53,328 nt of DNA from Verrucomicrobiota bacterium (GTDB lineage Bacteria; Verrucomicrobiota; Verrucomicrobiia; Opitutales; Opitutaceae): the NCBI GenBank assembly GCA_026398135.1, contig JAPLTN010000054.1:1-53328 (forward strand), read 5' to 3'. Within the stretch, counting starts at the first letter, position 1; each line of letters starts with the position of its first letter. The notes below the pieces were generated by a model. That model did no database searches. It saw only the letters and a list, made by a program, of their open reading frames with translations, and was not told where the DNA came from. Both the position numbers and the translations under genes were made by a program. Shown here one piece after another: positions 35,401-44,692 of the stretch.

Positions 35401-38400
35401 TCGGCCCCCTCACTGCCACCGATAAGTTCATCGCTTCCTCCAACGGCGTGGACCTCGCCATCGACGGCAACACCGCCATCGTCGGCGACGCCTACTACCA
35501 GGACCAAAACCTGGGCACCAACTCCCTCCTGGGCGCCTTGTCCGGTCGCATCTACGTTTACGACAACGGCGCCCTCGCCGCCGCCCTCGTCGGCTACGGC
35601 ATCGGCTCCAATGTCGCCATCAGCGGCAACCGCATCGCATCGACCACCAGCCTTTATAACAGTAGCGGCAACTTGCTCTACGGAGTTCAGCTCTTCGAAA
35701 AAGGCGCCGGCTGGCGCAACGGCCAGGCCAATGCGGGCGCCGCCTACTACGACTCCACCAACATCCAGTCCATCGCCCTCGACGGCAACACCCTCGCCTA
35801 CGGCTCCCCCCAGGCCGGCCCCAACTCCCTGGGCAAGGTCAACGTCTTCACCAACATCGGCTCGGGCCTGGGCAGCCCCGTCACCCTCCGCAACCCCAAC
35901 GGCGTCGCGGGCGCCGCCGACTACTTCGGAACGGCCATCGCCCTCTCCGGCAACACCCTCGCCGCCAGCCAATCAAGCGTCGGCTACTACGACCAAACCG
36001 CCGACGCCATCGGCAACTACAACGTCTATCTCTTCGAGAATCTCGCCGCCAACTGGGCCACCGCCACCGCCACCCGCCTCTCCGGCTCCAGCGTCCTCAA
36101 CTCCGCTCAGGACAGCGTCGGCTTCGGCTTCTCCCTCGGCCTCGACAACAACACCCTCGCCGTCGGTTACCAGCGCGACGGCCAGTCCAACTCCGCCTCG
36201 CGAGGCGTTTACGTTTTCGAGCGCACCACCACCTGGGCCGCCGCCACCACCCCGGTCGCCCGCCTCACCGCTCCCGTCACCGCTCGTAACTTCGGCTACG
36301 ACGTCGATGTCGATGGCAACACCATCGCCGTCAGCAGCCCTTCCTCCGGAGGCAACTTTGTTTACGGCGGCCATACCGCCCCTACCAGCTTCTCCCCCGT
36401 ATTCATCTTTCAAAAACAAAACGGCTGGCAAAACGGATCTGTTAACCACCTAGCCTCCCTCGTCCCCGCCACCAGCACCGGCATCAGTGACCGTCCCTTT
36501 GGCGAAACTATTGCCCTGGGCGGCAACAACCTCATCGCCAACTCCACCTACGACGGCGGCGGCTATCAGACCATTCGCCCCGTCTATCACTTCACCGGCC
36601 CCTTTGATTTCTCCTCCCGCGCCTCCTTTACCTCAAACCCCGGCGGCACGCTGAACATCTCCGCCGCCTCCCTCGCCAACTCCCTCTCCCTCGGCACCAA
36701 CATCACCCTCCAGGCCAACAACGACATCACCGTCTCCTCGGCCATCAACGTAAACAACCTGACCGGCGATGGCGGCGACCTCACCCTTCAGGCCGGACGC
36801 CGCATCCTCGTAAACGCCTCCATCACCACCGACAACGGCGACCTCACCCTCGTCGCCAACGCCTCCGGGGCCAACCCCACCTACCGCGACGCCGGCGAGC
36901 GTGTCGTCGTCCTTGGCCGCGATACCCTCAACGCCTCCGTCACCCTCTCCCTCGGCACCGGCAATCTCGTCATCTCCGCCGCCGACCGCTTCGAAAACCG
37001 CACCGGCGCGACTGACCCGTTCCGCTTCGCCACCGTCAACCCCGGCCGCTACCTCGTTTACTCCACCACCCCCAACCAGACCGGCGCGCCCGACCTGCCC
37101 AACCTTCAGGCCGACCTCGCCACCACCGGTCGCGACTGGGTTTACTACAACCGCGCTTTCAACCCCGCCTCGCCCATCCCCTCCGACCTCCCCGCCGGCG
37201 ACGGGTTTATCTACACCGTCCAGCCCACCCTCGGTGTCTCCCTCGGCAACGCCTCCATCACCTACGGCCAGACCGTCTCCGCCAGCCTCTCTCTCACCAG
37301 CCTGACCCTCGGCGGCAGCGCCATCTCCGGCACCGTTTTCGGCATTCCTTCGACCTCCGGCGACCTCGCCAACCTCGTCAACTTCGGCTTCGCCAGCACC
37401 GTCTCCATCGGCACCGGCGGTCTCGCCAACGCCGGCTCCTACACCGGCGGCATCACCGCCACCGCCAAACCGACCGTCACCACCGGCACCGTTTACGGCG
37501 TCGCCGTCTCCACCGCCGGTGCGGGCAACCTCACCGTCGCCAAAAAGACGCTCAGTCTCCGCCCCGACGATACCACCCGCACCTACCGCGACGCCAACCC
37601 CGCCTTCACCGCCACCTACACCGGCTTCGTGTCCGGCGACAGCATCAGCGTTCTGGATACCGCGCCCACCCTCTCCACCACCGCCGTCCTCGCCTCCAAC
37701 ATCGGCAACTACGCCATCACCGCCACCGGGGGCCTCGACAACAACTACGCCTTCAACGTCACCGGCCCCGGCCAGCTCTCCATCACCCGCCGCGACCTCG
37801 CGCTCACCGGCCTCACCGCCGTGAACCGCGTTTACGACGCCACCGACATCGCCCCTCTCTCCGGCACCCCGACCATCGCCCCGCTCGGCGCTGACAACGT
37901 CGTCATCGACACCGCCTTCACCCAGACCGCCTATTTCGCCAGCAAGAACTTTGGCAATAACAAGGCCGTCACCACCTTCACCGGCTTCGCCATTACCGGT
38001 GCCCAGGCCAACAACTACAACCTCGTCCTCCCCACCAACCTCACCGCCAACGTCGCCCAGGCCTCCCTCCCTCTCGGTGGCCTCACCGCGCTGGATCGCG
38101 ACTACGATCGCAGCCTGGCCGCCGCCCTGACCGGCACCGCCACCGTCACCCCGCTGGGTTTCGATTCCGTTTCCATCTCCGGCATTCCCAGCGGCACTTT
38201 CGCCAACGCCAACGCCGGCGTCGCCAAGCCCGTCACCGTCTCCGGCCTCACCCTCGGCGGCGCCGACGCCGCCAACTACCTTATCTCCAGCGCCGGCCTC
38301 ACCGCCACCATCCGCCCCCTCTCGCTCGACGTCACCGGCCTCGCCGCCGTGGATAAAGTTTACGACGCCACCCCCGTCGCGCCCCTCACCGGCACCAGCA

Positions 38401-41400
38401 CCATCGCCCCGCTCTCGGGCGACACCGTTACGCTCGCCGGCACCGCCACCGGCGCCTTCGCCGACAAAAACGTCGGCACCGCCAAGTCCGTTACCGTTGC
38501 GGGCCTTTCGCTCTCAGGCACGCACGCGGCCAACTACGTCTTGCGCGTCCCCACCGGTCTCACCGCCGAGATCACCCCGGCCGACCTCGCCCTCACCGGC
38601 CTCTCCATCCTCGATCGCGTTTACGACGCCACCACCCTCGCCACGCTCACCGGCACCGCCACCGTCAACGCCCTCGGTAGCGATGTCGTTTCCGTCGTGA
38701 GCTCGGGGGCCGCCGCCAGCTTCCTCGATACCGCCGCCGGCACCGCCAAGCCCGTCACCGTCGCCGGCTACACCCTCACCGGTCCCGCCTCCGCCAACTA
38801 CACCCTCCTTCAGCCCACGGGCCTCACCGCCACCATCACCCCGCGGCCCATCACCGTTTCCGGCTTCGTCGCGAACGACAAAACCTACGACGCCACCCCC
38901 GGTGCCACCGGCACCGGCACCGCTCAGTTCGGCGGCATCCTCTCCGGCGACGACGCCACCATCGACGGCTCCGCCTTCACCTTTGCTTTCGCCGACAAAA
39001 ACGTCGGCACCGCCAAGCCCCTCGTCTTCTCCGGCATCACTGTCACCGGCACCGCCGCCGCCAACTACGACGCCACCCGCGCCTCCGGTTTCACCGCCAG
39101 CATCACCCCCGCCACCCTCACGGTCTCCGGCGTCACCGCCCTCGACCGTCTCTACAACGCCACTCCCACCGTCGCCCTCTCCGGCGGCACCCTCCAGGGC
39201 GTGTTGGGCTCCGATAGCCTCACCTTCCTCACCGCCGCCGCCACCGGCAGCATGGTGGATAAAAACATCGGCGACGCCAAACCCGTCACCGCCTCCGGTT
39301 ACGCCGTCACCGGCACCGCCGCCTCGAACTACGTCCTCGCCCAGCCCACCGGCCTCACCGTCAATATCGCCGCCGCCCCCCTCAACCTCGTCGGTCTCGC
39401 CGCCGACAAGACCTACGACGGCAACGCCACCGCGCCGCTCTCCGTGACCGGCCTCGACGCGGTCTTCACCGACGACCTCGTCTCCGTCGATCTCTCCGCC
39501 GTCTCCGCCACCTACGCCGATAAATTCGCCGGCATCGCCCGTCCCGTCACCATCACCGGTCTCTTCGGCCTCTCCGGTGCCGACAAGAACAACTACATCC
39601 TCGCCCAGCCTTCCGCCCTCTCCGGCACCATCGCCCGGCGCGGCATCACCGTCTCCGGCCTCACCATCGCCGACAAAACCTACGACGGCACCGTCTTCGC
39701 CGACATCTCCGGCACCGGCAGCTTCGGCGGCACCATCGCGGGCGACGACCTCGCCATCAACGTCGGCGCCACCACCGTCACCTTCGCCGACGCCAACGCC
39801 GGCGTGAACAAAGCCGTCGCCCTCTCCGGCGTCACTCTCTCCGGCGCGGACAAGGACAACTACACCGCCACCACCCCCACCGGCCTCACCGCCACCATCT
39901 TCAAAAAAGACCTCACCGTCACCGGCCTCGCCGCCGTGGATCGCGTTTACGACCGCACCCCCGCCGCCACCCTCGCCGGCGCCGGCGCGCTCCAAGGCGT
40001 ACTCACCGGCGAATCCATCACCCTCGACGAATCCGCCCGCTCCGCCGCCTTTGCCGATAAAAACGTCGGCACTGCCAAATCCGTCACCGTCTCCGGCCTG
40101 GCCCTCTCCAGCACCAGCCTGAACAACCCCGACAACTACCGCCTCGTCTCGCCCGCCCTCTCCGCCTCCATCACCCCCGCCGACGCCACCGTCACCGGCC
40201 TCGCCGCCGTGGATCGCGTTTACGACACCACGAGCAACGCCCCGCTCACCGGCACCGCCGCGCTCGATTTCGGCTCGCTCAACAACGTCCTCGCCTCCGC
40301 CGAATCCATCTCCCTCAGCGGCATCGCCACCGGCACCTTCGCCGACAAACACGTTTCCCTCGCGCCTAAGTCCGTCACAGTATCCGGCCTCGCCCTCGCC
40401 GGCGCCGACGCCGCCAACTACACCCTCCGTCTGCCGACCACGCTGACCGCCACCGTCACCCGCGCCGATCTCGCCATCACCGGTGCCGCTGTCGCCAATA
40501 AAACCTACGACGCCACCCTGGCCGCGACCTTCACCACTCGCGGTTCCATCGCCCCGCTCGGCGCCGATTCCGTCACCCTCGTCACCTCCGCCGCCACGGC
40601 TTCGTTCCTCGATAAAAACGTCGGCACCGCCAAGTCCGTCACCGCCACCGGTTACACCCTCTCTGGCGGCGATTCGGACAACTACCGCCTGCTCGACCCC
40701 GTCGGCCTCACTGCCTCCATCACCCAGGCCGATCTCCTGGTCACCGGCCTCACCGCGCTGGATCGTTTCTACGACCGCTCCGCCATCGCCCAGCTTTCCG
40801 GCACCGCCGCCATCGCCCCGTTTGGCTCCGACGTTGTCACCCTCACCGGCACACCCTCGGCCACCTTCTTTGATAAATCCGCCGGTAAAAATCGCCAAGT
40901 CACCGTCACCGGCCTCGGCATCACCGGCACCGCAGCGGGCAACTACAACCTCGTTGCCCCTCTGCTCAGCGCCACCGTAAACCCGCGTTTCGTAACCATC
41001 GGCGGCTTGAGCGCCAACGACCGCACCTACGACCGCACCACCGCCGCCACCCTCTCCGGTTCCGCCACCTTCAACGGCTACCTGCCCGGCGACGACCTCA
41101 CCTTCGCGCTCTCCGCCATCACCGCCACCTTCGCCGATAAAAACGTCGGCCTCGATAAATCCGTCACCCTCACCGGGAACGGTCTGCGCGGCACCGACGC
41201 GACGAACTACACCCAGGTCCTGCCCTTCGACCTCGTGGCCGACATCGCCGCCAAAGAACTCTCCGTCATCGGTGCCGACGCGGTGGACCGCGTTTACGAC
41301 CGCACCTTGAACGTTGTCCTCACCGGCGGCGCGCTCTCCGGTGCCGTCGCCGGCGATGGGGTCAACCTCGTCACCACCGCGACCTCCGGCCTGATCGCCA

Positions 41401-44400
41401 ACAAAAACGCCCAGTCCGCCCCCAAGCCCGTCACCGCCTCCGGCTACGCCATCACCGGCGCGGACGCCGCCAACTACGCCCTGCGCCAGCCCGCCGGTAT
41501 CGACGTCGTCATCGCCCCCCGCCAGGTGGACATCTCCGGCGTGCAGGTCGCGGAAAAACTCTTCGACGGCAACACCAGCGCCACCGTCAGCGGCGGCACC
41601 CTCTCGAACGTCGTCAGCGGCGACTCCCTCGGCTTGGTTACCACCCAGGGCTCCGCCCGCTTCGAGACCGCCGATGTGGGCAACAACAAGCCCGTTCTGC
41701 TCTCCGGCTTCACCCTTTCTGGTGACGATGCCGCCAACTACGTGCTCAACGCCGCCCCGCGCACCACCGGACGCATCCTCCCCAGCCTCAAGGAGATTAC
41801 CGACGTCATCCCCGCCGAGGTCCTTCGCGCCTCCAGCACCCAGGCCACCGAGGCCCAGCGCGCCCAACTGGTGGCCCTGGCCGCCGCCAGCGGCGACAAA
41901 ATCCCCGTCATCGACCTGGGTAAAATCGTCGAACAAGCCACCGCCGGCCTCATCGTCACCAAGCCTAACTTCGCCATCCTCAACACCCCGCCCGACCAGC
42001 AGGATCAGCTCACCAAAAACTACATTGCCGCCGCCTACGCCGCCGACGCGGCCAGCAACAATCTTCAAGCCCAGGCGCAGGGTTTCCGCATCGCCAACCA
42101 GATCCAAAAAGAAACCGGCCAGCAACTCAACCAGACCGCCAAAGCCATCGAGGTGGAGCGCGGCCTGCGCGCCCTGCTCGTCGGCCAGTTCGAGCAGGTG
42201 AACACCCAGCTCGCCCTCGCCAGCAAAAACCTCGAATCCATCGCCGACGCCAAACGCAACATCGCCGACTTCACCCAGCGCCTCGCCGATGCCGCCCGCC
42301 TCGGCCGCGGCAGCGAGGTCGCCGAGTATCAACGCATCATCGACGCCGCCAAAGCCATCGTCGCCACCGAGGCCAAGACTCTCGCCGAGCGTGATGCCCT
42401 GACTCGCGAAGCCGAAATCGGCCGCGAGAAAATCGCCGCCAACGACCGCAAGGTCGCCGAACTCGAAACCAAGAAAGACGAACTCGCCACCAAGCTCGCC
42501 GAGGTCGAGTCCCGCCTGGCCAACGTCGGCGCCGCCATGGCGGACGCCAAGGCCGCCGCCGCCGCCGCCGCCGAAAAACTCGCCCAGGCCCAGGCCGCCG
42601 GCGCCGCCGCCTACGCCTCCAGCAGCAGCAGTCTGGAAAAGGCCGATGCCCTCATCGCCCTCGCCAACTCCGATCTGCCGGCCAAGACCGCCGCCACCAT
42701 GGTGGCCAGCGACCCCTTCGTGAAACAATTCGAGGCCAAGGCCGAGGCCGCCAAGCAGGTCACCGCCACCGTTGGTGAGGGCCTCGCCGCCAACCTTTCC
42801 CCCGCCGCCCTCGCCTACGCCAAATCGGTCGCCGACAAGATCAACTCCGGCGGCGTCCTCGACGACTCCGCCGCCATGCGCGATTCGCTGGTCAAGTCCG
42901 TGCCCGCCCTCCAGGCCCTCCAGACCCAGCTCGACGCCGCCGAAAAACTCCAGGCCCAGGAAAGCGCCGCGATGGAGTCGCGCATCGCTCAGATGGTGGC
43001 TGTTAAAACCCAAATTTCGGGAATGTTCGGCCAGAAACTCTCGCCCGAGCAGCAAGCTCAGGTGGCCGCCCAGGAAAAAGCCCGCCTCAACGACCGCCTC
43101 AACCAGCTCACCGGCGGCGCGCTCGATCTCTCCAAGGTCCCGACCAAAAACGCCGACGGCGAGGCCCTCACCGAGCTCGAGCGCATCTCCATTGCCATCC
43201 TCAACAAACAACTCGGCACCCCCCAGGGCAACGCCACCGAGGCCGGCACCTTCGCCGCCGGCTACGCCGAACGCCTCAACTCCGCCGTCGCCCAAGAGTT
43301 CGGCTTCTCCCCCGACCAAGCCCTTAACGATCCCACCGTCCTCGCCAAGGAAGTCGCCAATCGCGTTCCCTTAAACAGCGACGGCACCCTCGATAAGGAG
43401 CAGCTCGCCGAAAACCTCAAAACTGCCGCTTCGGTTTACGTTCAGTATGCCTCCGGCGAGCTCAAGGACATGGCCATCGAGCAGGCCGCCACCCAGGACC
43501 CCACCGGTGCCGCCCAAGCCTACCTCAATGCCGAGGGCGCTGCCCGGGCCGAGTTCCAGAAAACTTACGGCGCCCAGCCCGAGGAATTGATCACCCAAAA
43601 AATCAACGCCCGCATCGACGCCTACAAAAACGCCGATTCGCCCGAGGCCCTCATGCGCGTCCACGCCGCCAGCATGGTCCCCGGCGGCGAGATGACCATC
43701 GAGGCCGCGACCAAGATGTATAACGACCTCAAGTCCGGCAAATCCCCTGACGCCGTGGTCAAAGACATGGCCACCAACCTCTGGAGCGGCGATGGCAATG
43801 GCCCCGGCGCTCGCCAGCAAGCCGCCGACGCCGCCCGCACCGCCCAGGCCGCCAAGGACGCCGCCATCTCCTCCCTCGAACAGTCCGACAAGACCGGCAT
43901 CTTCAAGGCCTCCAACACCATCACTGGCGCAGCCGGCGAAGAGTTTGCCAAGACCTTCGGTGGCTCCCCGCAAGAGCTCGGCATCAAGGCGCTCGAAAAC
44001 CCCGCCGACGCCGCCAACCAGGTTAAGAATGCCGCCAAGGACATCTTCACCACCCCCGACGGCGCGCTCAACGCCGTCAAGGGCGGCATCGCCACTTACT
44101 CCAACATGGCTGACGCCACCTTGAACGCCGCCAAGCAGCAGCTCGACGTCGTCGGAGCCAAGTTCGGCGACGCCGGCAAGGCCGCCGCCTTCGTCGCCAA
44201 ACACGGCATCACCGCCGTCAGCGAAGTGAAAAACTTCGTGCAGGACACCGCCAGCACCATCACCGGCGGCCTCATCCCCAAGAGCGGCCCTTCCAAGTCC
44301 GAGGTCGAGGCCGGCATCGCCTTTGCCAAGGCCCAGGAAGAAGTCGCCCGCGCCGAGGCCCAGAAGAAAGAGGACGCCATGCTCCTCCAATACTTCGCCG

Positions 44401-44672
44401 CCGCCCAGCAACTCGCCCAGCGCAAAGCCCAAATGGCCGCCGGCGTGGTCAACGCCAAGGCCCAGGTCGGCCAATATATCGTCGCCTCCCAGCAACAGGC
44501 CAGGCAGGAGAAAACCGCCGCCGTCGCCAAAGAAACCGTCACCGCCGAATTCACCCGCGTGGTTCAGACCAGCCTCACCGAAAAAGCCCAGGCCACCAAG
44601 GCCCAGGCCTCCTCCGGCCTCACCACCGAACAAATGCAGGCCAAGGCCGCCCTCTGGTCCAAGGGCAGCTAA
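32418..44672 (+). CDS. Giant two-partner-secretion exoprotein (TpsA) with YDG/MBG repeats and coiled-coil tail
   Basis: 4084 residues from the ATG at 32418. A basic, long signal peptide (to about residue 38) leads into the FHA/TPS domain (about 40-310; N-G-E-L-R-I-Q, N-R-N-G-I-I-I-G) and beta-helix to W-L-L-D-P-K-N-I-T-I-G (about 525). Residues about 564-1395 are FG-GAP-like repeats (F-G-S-S-V-S-L-S-G, F-G-T-A-I-A-L-S-G-N-T-L-A, F-G-Y-D-V-D-V-D-G-N-T). Beta-helix resumes (about 1400-1500), then one MBG domain (about 1708) and about 15 YDG repeats of roughly 88 residues (1791-3120; V-Y-D-A-T / T-Y-D-G signatures). The final 960 residues are Ala-rich helices and coiled coil. It is exported by Sec, then through the TpsB pore 20 bp downstream. 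Adhesin function is inferred; no VENN/CDI toxin module is visible. Confidence 0.93.
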   Translation: MKPKSRRSRPKSAQELTVGQGFRFCLCVALASQQLTAGPLPSGATVVNGELRIQTAGTRMDINQGSKFGIVNWDSFNVGAGHAVNFNNGSGATLNRVTGLDASSINGRLTATGSLFLINRNGIIIGADGQVLTGGAFVASTLDISNADFLRGGGFSLFGNSPKGVTNLGKISSTTGDVLLAGYTVSNLGTINAPAGRVGLAAGTRIDVVTDAGWLNGAYAVSLGERDQNVTNEGRIQALAAELRTFNGNIYALAGNNTGLIQATGVTEKDGRVYLTAANGTVQSTGTVSATRGTDGGDIRIEAANVENYGGTQDVSGQSGGTITIKTDAITSDTEMLARGTSGPGGTITIDAKREVLLTSAGLLDASGTSAGGNISVRSGPGVNLVSATLDATASSGQGGTVSLLGDRVSLLGASVDASGATGGGTVLVGGGYQGALVQDQTNASRNYIGEKTTLRADATGESGQGGTVVAWADGTTEFAGTITARGGLASGDGGTVETSGLAGLGVSGTVDASARSASGANGQWLLDPKNITIGTVTDSLNEFRSTIEGFGARPTTEASSAGTQFGSSVSLSGETAVIVGRRESTAYLEGVVYIFESGNIAARISGFAGASYPNYSGGILARIVDDYVAVLDRNANNPTYQGSFDSVYGAVYAFAKGTGWRSGAVNTTAPNVAGGDGRITGLTPNYKGKVINPEQPFSRDTQGTEFGYAFDMAKQDGRVMVYVTDPGFDEDRTVKTNVGAVYAAQIHDGGINYLQNISSGRFTSAAGARLGSVLVATSELTAASFTPNTGTIFYDDLLLYDPKGPSPSASLIQNVFTNTQAPSIYNGPGSWAGEGFDTYFRANNIHKLAFYRGGNGQLFASSPSNPLNIYGGGGMTYSGNTLYITGSTGGSLNQATLKSYQNPDSIFSSSMSYPDRDTTPNFTYTDPNKDSGYSPSFAISGDYALLGMAYASPLLTRYGINQTGIVQQFRRINGAWNTYANNSGGHGFDNPNYLGPLTATDKFIASSNGVDLAIDGNTAIVGDAYYQDQNLGTNSLLGALSGRIYVYDNGALAAALVGYGIGSNVAISGNRIASTTSLYNSSGNLLYGVQLFEKGAGWRNGQANAGAAYYDSTNIQSIALDGNTLAYGSPQAGPNSLGKVNVFTNIGSGLGSPVTLRNPNGVAGAADYFGTAIALSGNTLAASQSSVGYYDQTADAIGNYNVYLFENLAANWATATATRLSGSSVLNSAQDSVGFGFSLGLDNNTLAVGYQRDGQSNSASRGVYVFERTTTWAAATTPVARLTAPVTARNFGYDVDVDGNTIAVSSPSSGGNFVYGGHTAPTSFSPVFIFQKQNGWQNGSVNHLASLVPATSTGISDRPFGETIALGGNNLIANSTYDGGGYQTIRPVYHFTGPFDFSSRASFTSNPGGTLNISAASLANSLSLGTNITLQANNDITVSSAINVNNLTGDGGDLTLQAGRRILVNASITTDNGDLTLVANASGANPTYRDAGERVVVLGRDTLNASVTLSLGTGNLVISAADRFENRTGATDPFRFATVNPGRYLVYSTTPNQTGAPDLPNLQADLATTGRDWVYYNRAFNPASPIPSDLPAGDGFIYTVQPTLGVSLGNASITYGQTVSASLSLTSLTLGGSAISGTVFGIPSTSGDLANLVNFGFASTVSIGTGGLANAGSYTGGITATAKPTVTTGTVYGVAVSTAGAGNLTVAKKTLSLRPDDTTRTYRDANPAFTATYTGFVSGDSISVLDTAPTLSTTAVLASNIGNYAITATGGLDNNYAFNVTGPGQLSITRRDLALTGLTAVNRVYDATDIAPLSGTPTIAPLGADNVVIDTAFTQTAYFASKNFGNNKAVTTFTGFAITGAQANNYNLVLPTNLTANVAQASLPLGGLTALDRDYDRSLAAALTGTATVTPLGFDSVSISGIPSGTFANANAGVAKPVTVSGLTLGGADAANYLISSAGLTATIRPLSLDVTGLAAVDKVYDATPVAPLTGTSTIAPLSGDTVTLAGTATGAFADKNVGTAKSVTVAGLSLSGTHAANYVLRVPTGLTAEITPADLALTGLSILDRVYDATTLATLTGTATVNALGSDVVSVVSSGAAASFLDTAAGTAKPVTVAGYTLTGPASANYTLLQPTGLTATITPRPITVSGFVANDKTYDATPGATGTGTAQFGGILSGDDATIDGSAFTFAFADKNVGTAKPLVFSGITVTGTAAANYDATRASGFTASITPATLTVSGVTALDRLYNATPTVALSGGTLQGVLGSDSLTFLTAAATGSMVDKNIGDAKPVTASGYAVTGTAASNYVLAQPTGLTVNIAAAPLNLVGLAADKTYDGNATAPLSVTGLDAVFTDDLVSVDLSAVSATYADKFAGIARPVTITGLFGLSGADKNNYILAQPSALSGTIARRGITVSGLTIADKTYDGTVFADISGTGSFGGTIAGDDLAINVGATTVTFADANAGVNKAVALSGVTLSGADKDNYTATTPTGLTATIFKKDLTVTGLAAVDRVYDRTPAATLAGAGALQGVLTGESITLDESARSAAFADKNVGTAKSVTVSGLALSSTSLNNPDNYRLVSPALSASITPADATVTGLAAVDRVYDTTSNAPLTGTAALDFGSLNNVLASAESISLSGIATGTFADKHVSLAPKSVTVSGLALAGADAANYTLRLPTTLTATVTRADLAITGAAVANKTYDATLAATFTTRGSIAPLGADSVTLVTSAATASFLDKNVGTAKSVTATGYTLSGGDSDNYRLLDPVGLTASITQADLLVTGLTALDRFYDRSAIAQLSGTAAIAPFGSDVVTLTGTPSATFFDKSAGKNRQVTVTGLGITGTAAGNYNLVAPLLSATVNPRFVTIGGLSANDRTYDRTTAATLSGSATFNGYLPGDDLTFALSAITATFADKNVGLDKSVTLTGNGLRGTDATNYTQVLPFDLVADIAAKELSVIGADAVDRVYDRTLNVVLTGGALSGAVAGDGVNLVTTATSGLIANKNAQSAPKPVTASGYAITGADAANYALRQPAGIDVVIAPRQVDISGVQVAEKLFDGNTSATVSGGTLSNVVSGDSLGLVTTQGSARFETADVGNNKPVLLSGFTLSGDDAANYVLNAAPRTTGRILPSLKEITDVIPAEVLRASSTQATEAQRAQLVALAAASGDKIPVIDLGKIVEQATAGLIVTKPNFAILNTPPDQQDQLTKNYIAAAYAADAASNNLQAQAQGFRIANQIQKETGQQLNQTAKAIEVERGLRALLVGQFEQVNTQLALASKNLESIADAKRNIADFTQRLADAARLGRGSEVAEYQRIIDAAKAIVATEAKTLAERDALTREAEIGREKIAANDRKVAELETKKDELATKLAEVESRLANVGAAMADAKAAAAAAAEKLAQAQAAGAAAYASSSSSLEKADALIALANSDLPAKTAATMVASDPFVKQFEAKAEAAKQVTATVGEGLAANLSPAALAYAKSVADKINSGGVLDDSAAMRDSLVKSVPALQALQTQLDAAEKLQAQESAAMESRIAQMVAVKTQISGMFGQKLSPEQQAQVAAQEKARLNDRLNQLTGGALDLSKVPTKNADGEALTELERISIAILNKQLGTPQGNATEAGTFAAGYAERLNSAVAQEFGFSPDQALNDPTVLAKEVANRVPLNSDGTLDKEQLAENLKTAASVYVQYASGELKDMAIEQAATQDPTGAAQAYLNAEGAARAEFQKTYGAQPEELITQKINARIDAYKNADSPEALMRVHAASMVPGGEMTIEAATKMYNDLKSGKSPDAVVKDMATNLWSGDGNGPGARQQAADAARTAQAAKDAAISSLEQSDKTGIFKASNTITGAAGEEFAKTFGGSPQELGIKALENPADAANQVKNAAKDIFTTPDGALNAVKGGIATYSNMADATLNAAKQQLDVVGAKFGDAGKAAAFVAKHGITAVSEVKNFVQDTASTITGGLIPKSGPSKSEVEAGIAFAKAQEEVARAEAQKKEDAMLLQYFAAAQQLAQRKAQMAAGVVNAKAQVGQYIVASQQQARQEKTAAVAKETVTAEFTRVVQTSLTEKAQATKAQASSGLTTEQMQAKAALWSKGS

Positions 44673-44692
44673 GCTCCCGTCTCAACGCTCCC

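Noticed and set aside
38514-43319. 1601-codon open frame on the minus strand inside the TpsA gene
   Set aside because: It is a product of strong third-position C bias in the repeated YDG region. The protein is Gly/Val/Glu/Asp low-complexity with no domain, and the plus-strand frame shows recognisable repeats.
41780-44672. Contact-dependent inhibition (CdiA-type) toxin end
   Set aside because: There is no VENN or similar pretoxin motif, no small immunity-like gene before tpsB, and the region is coiled-coil rather than globular.
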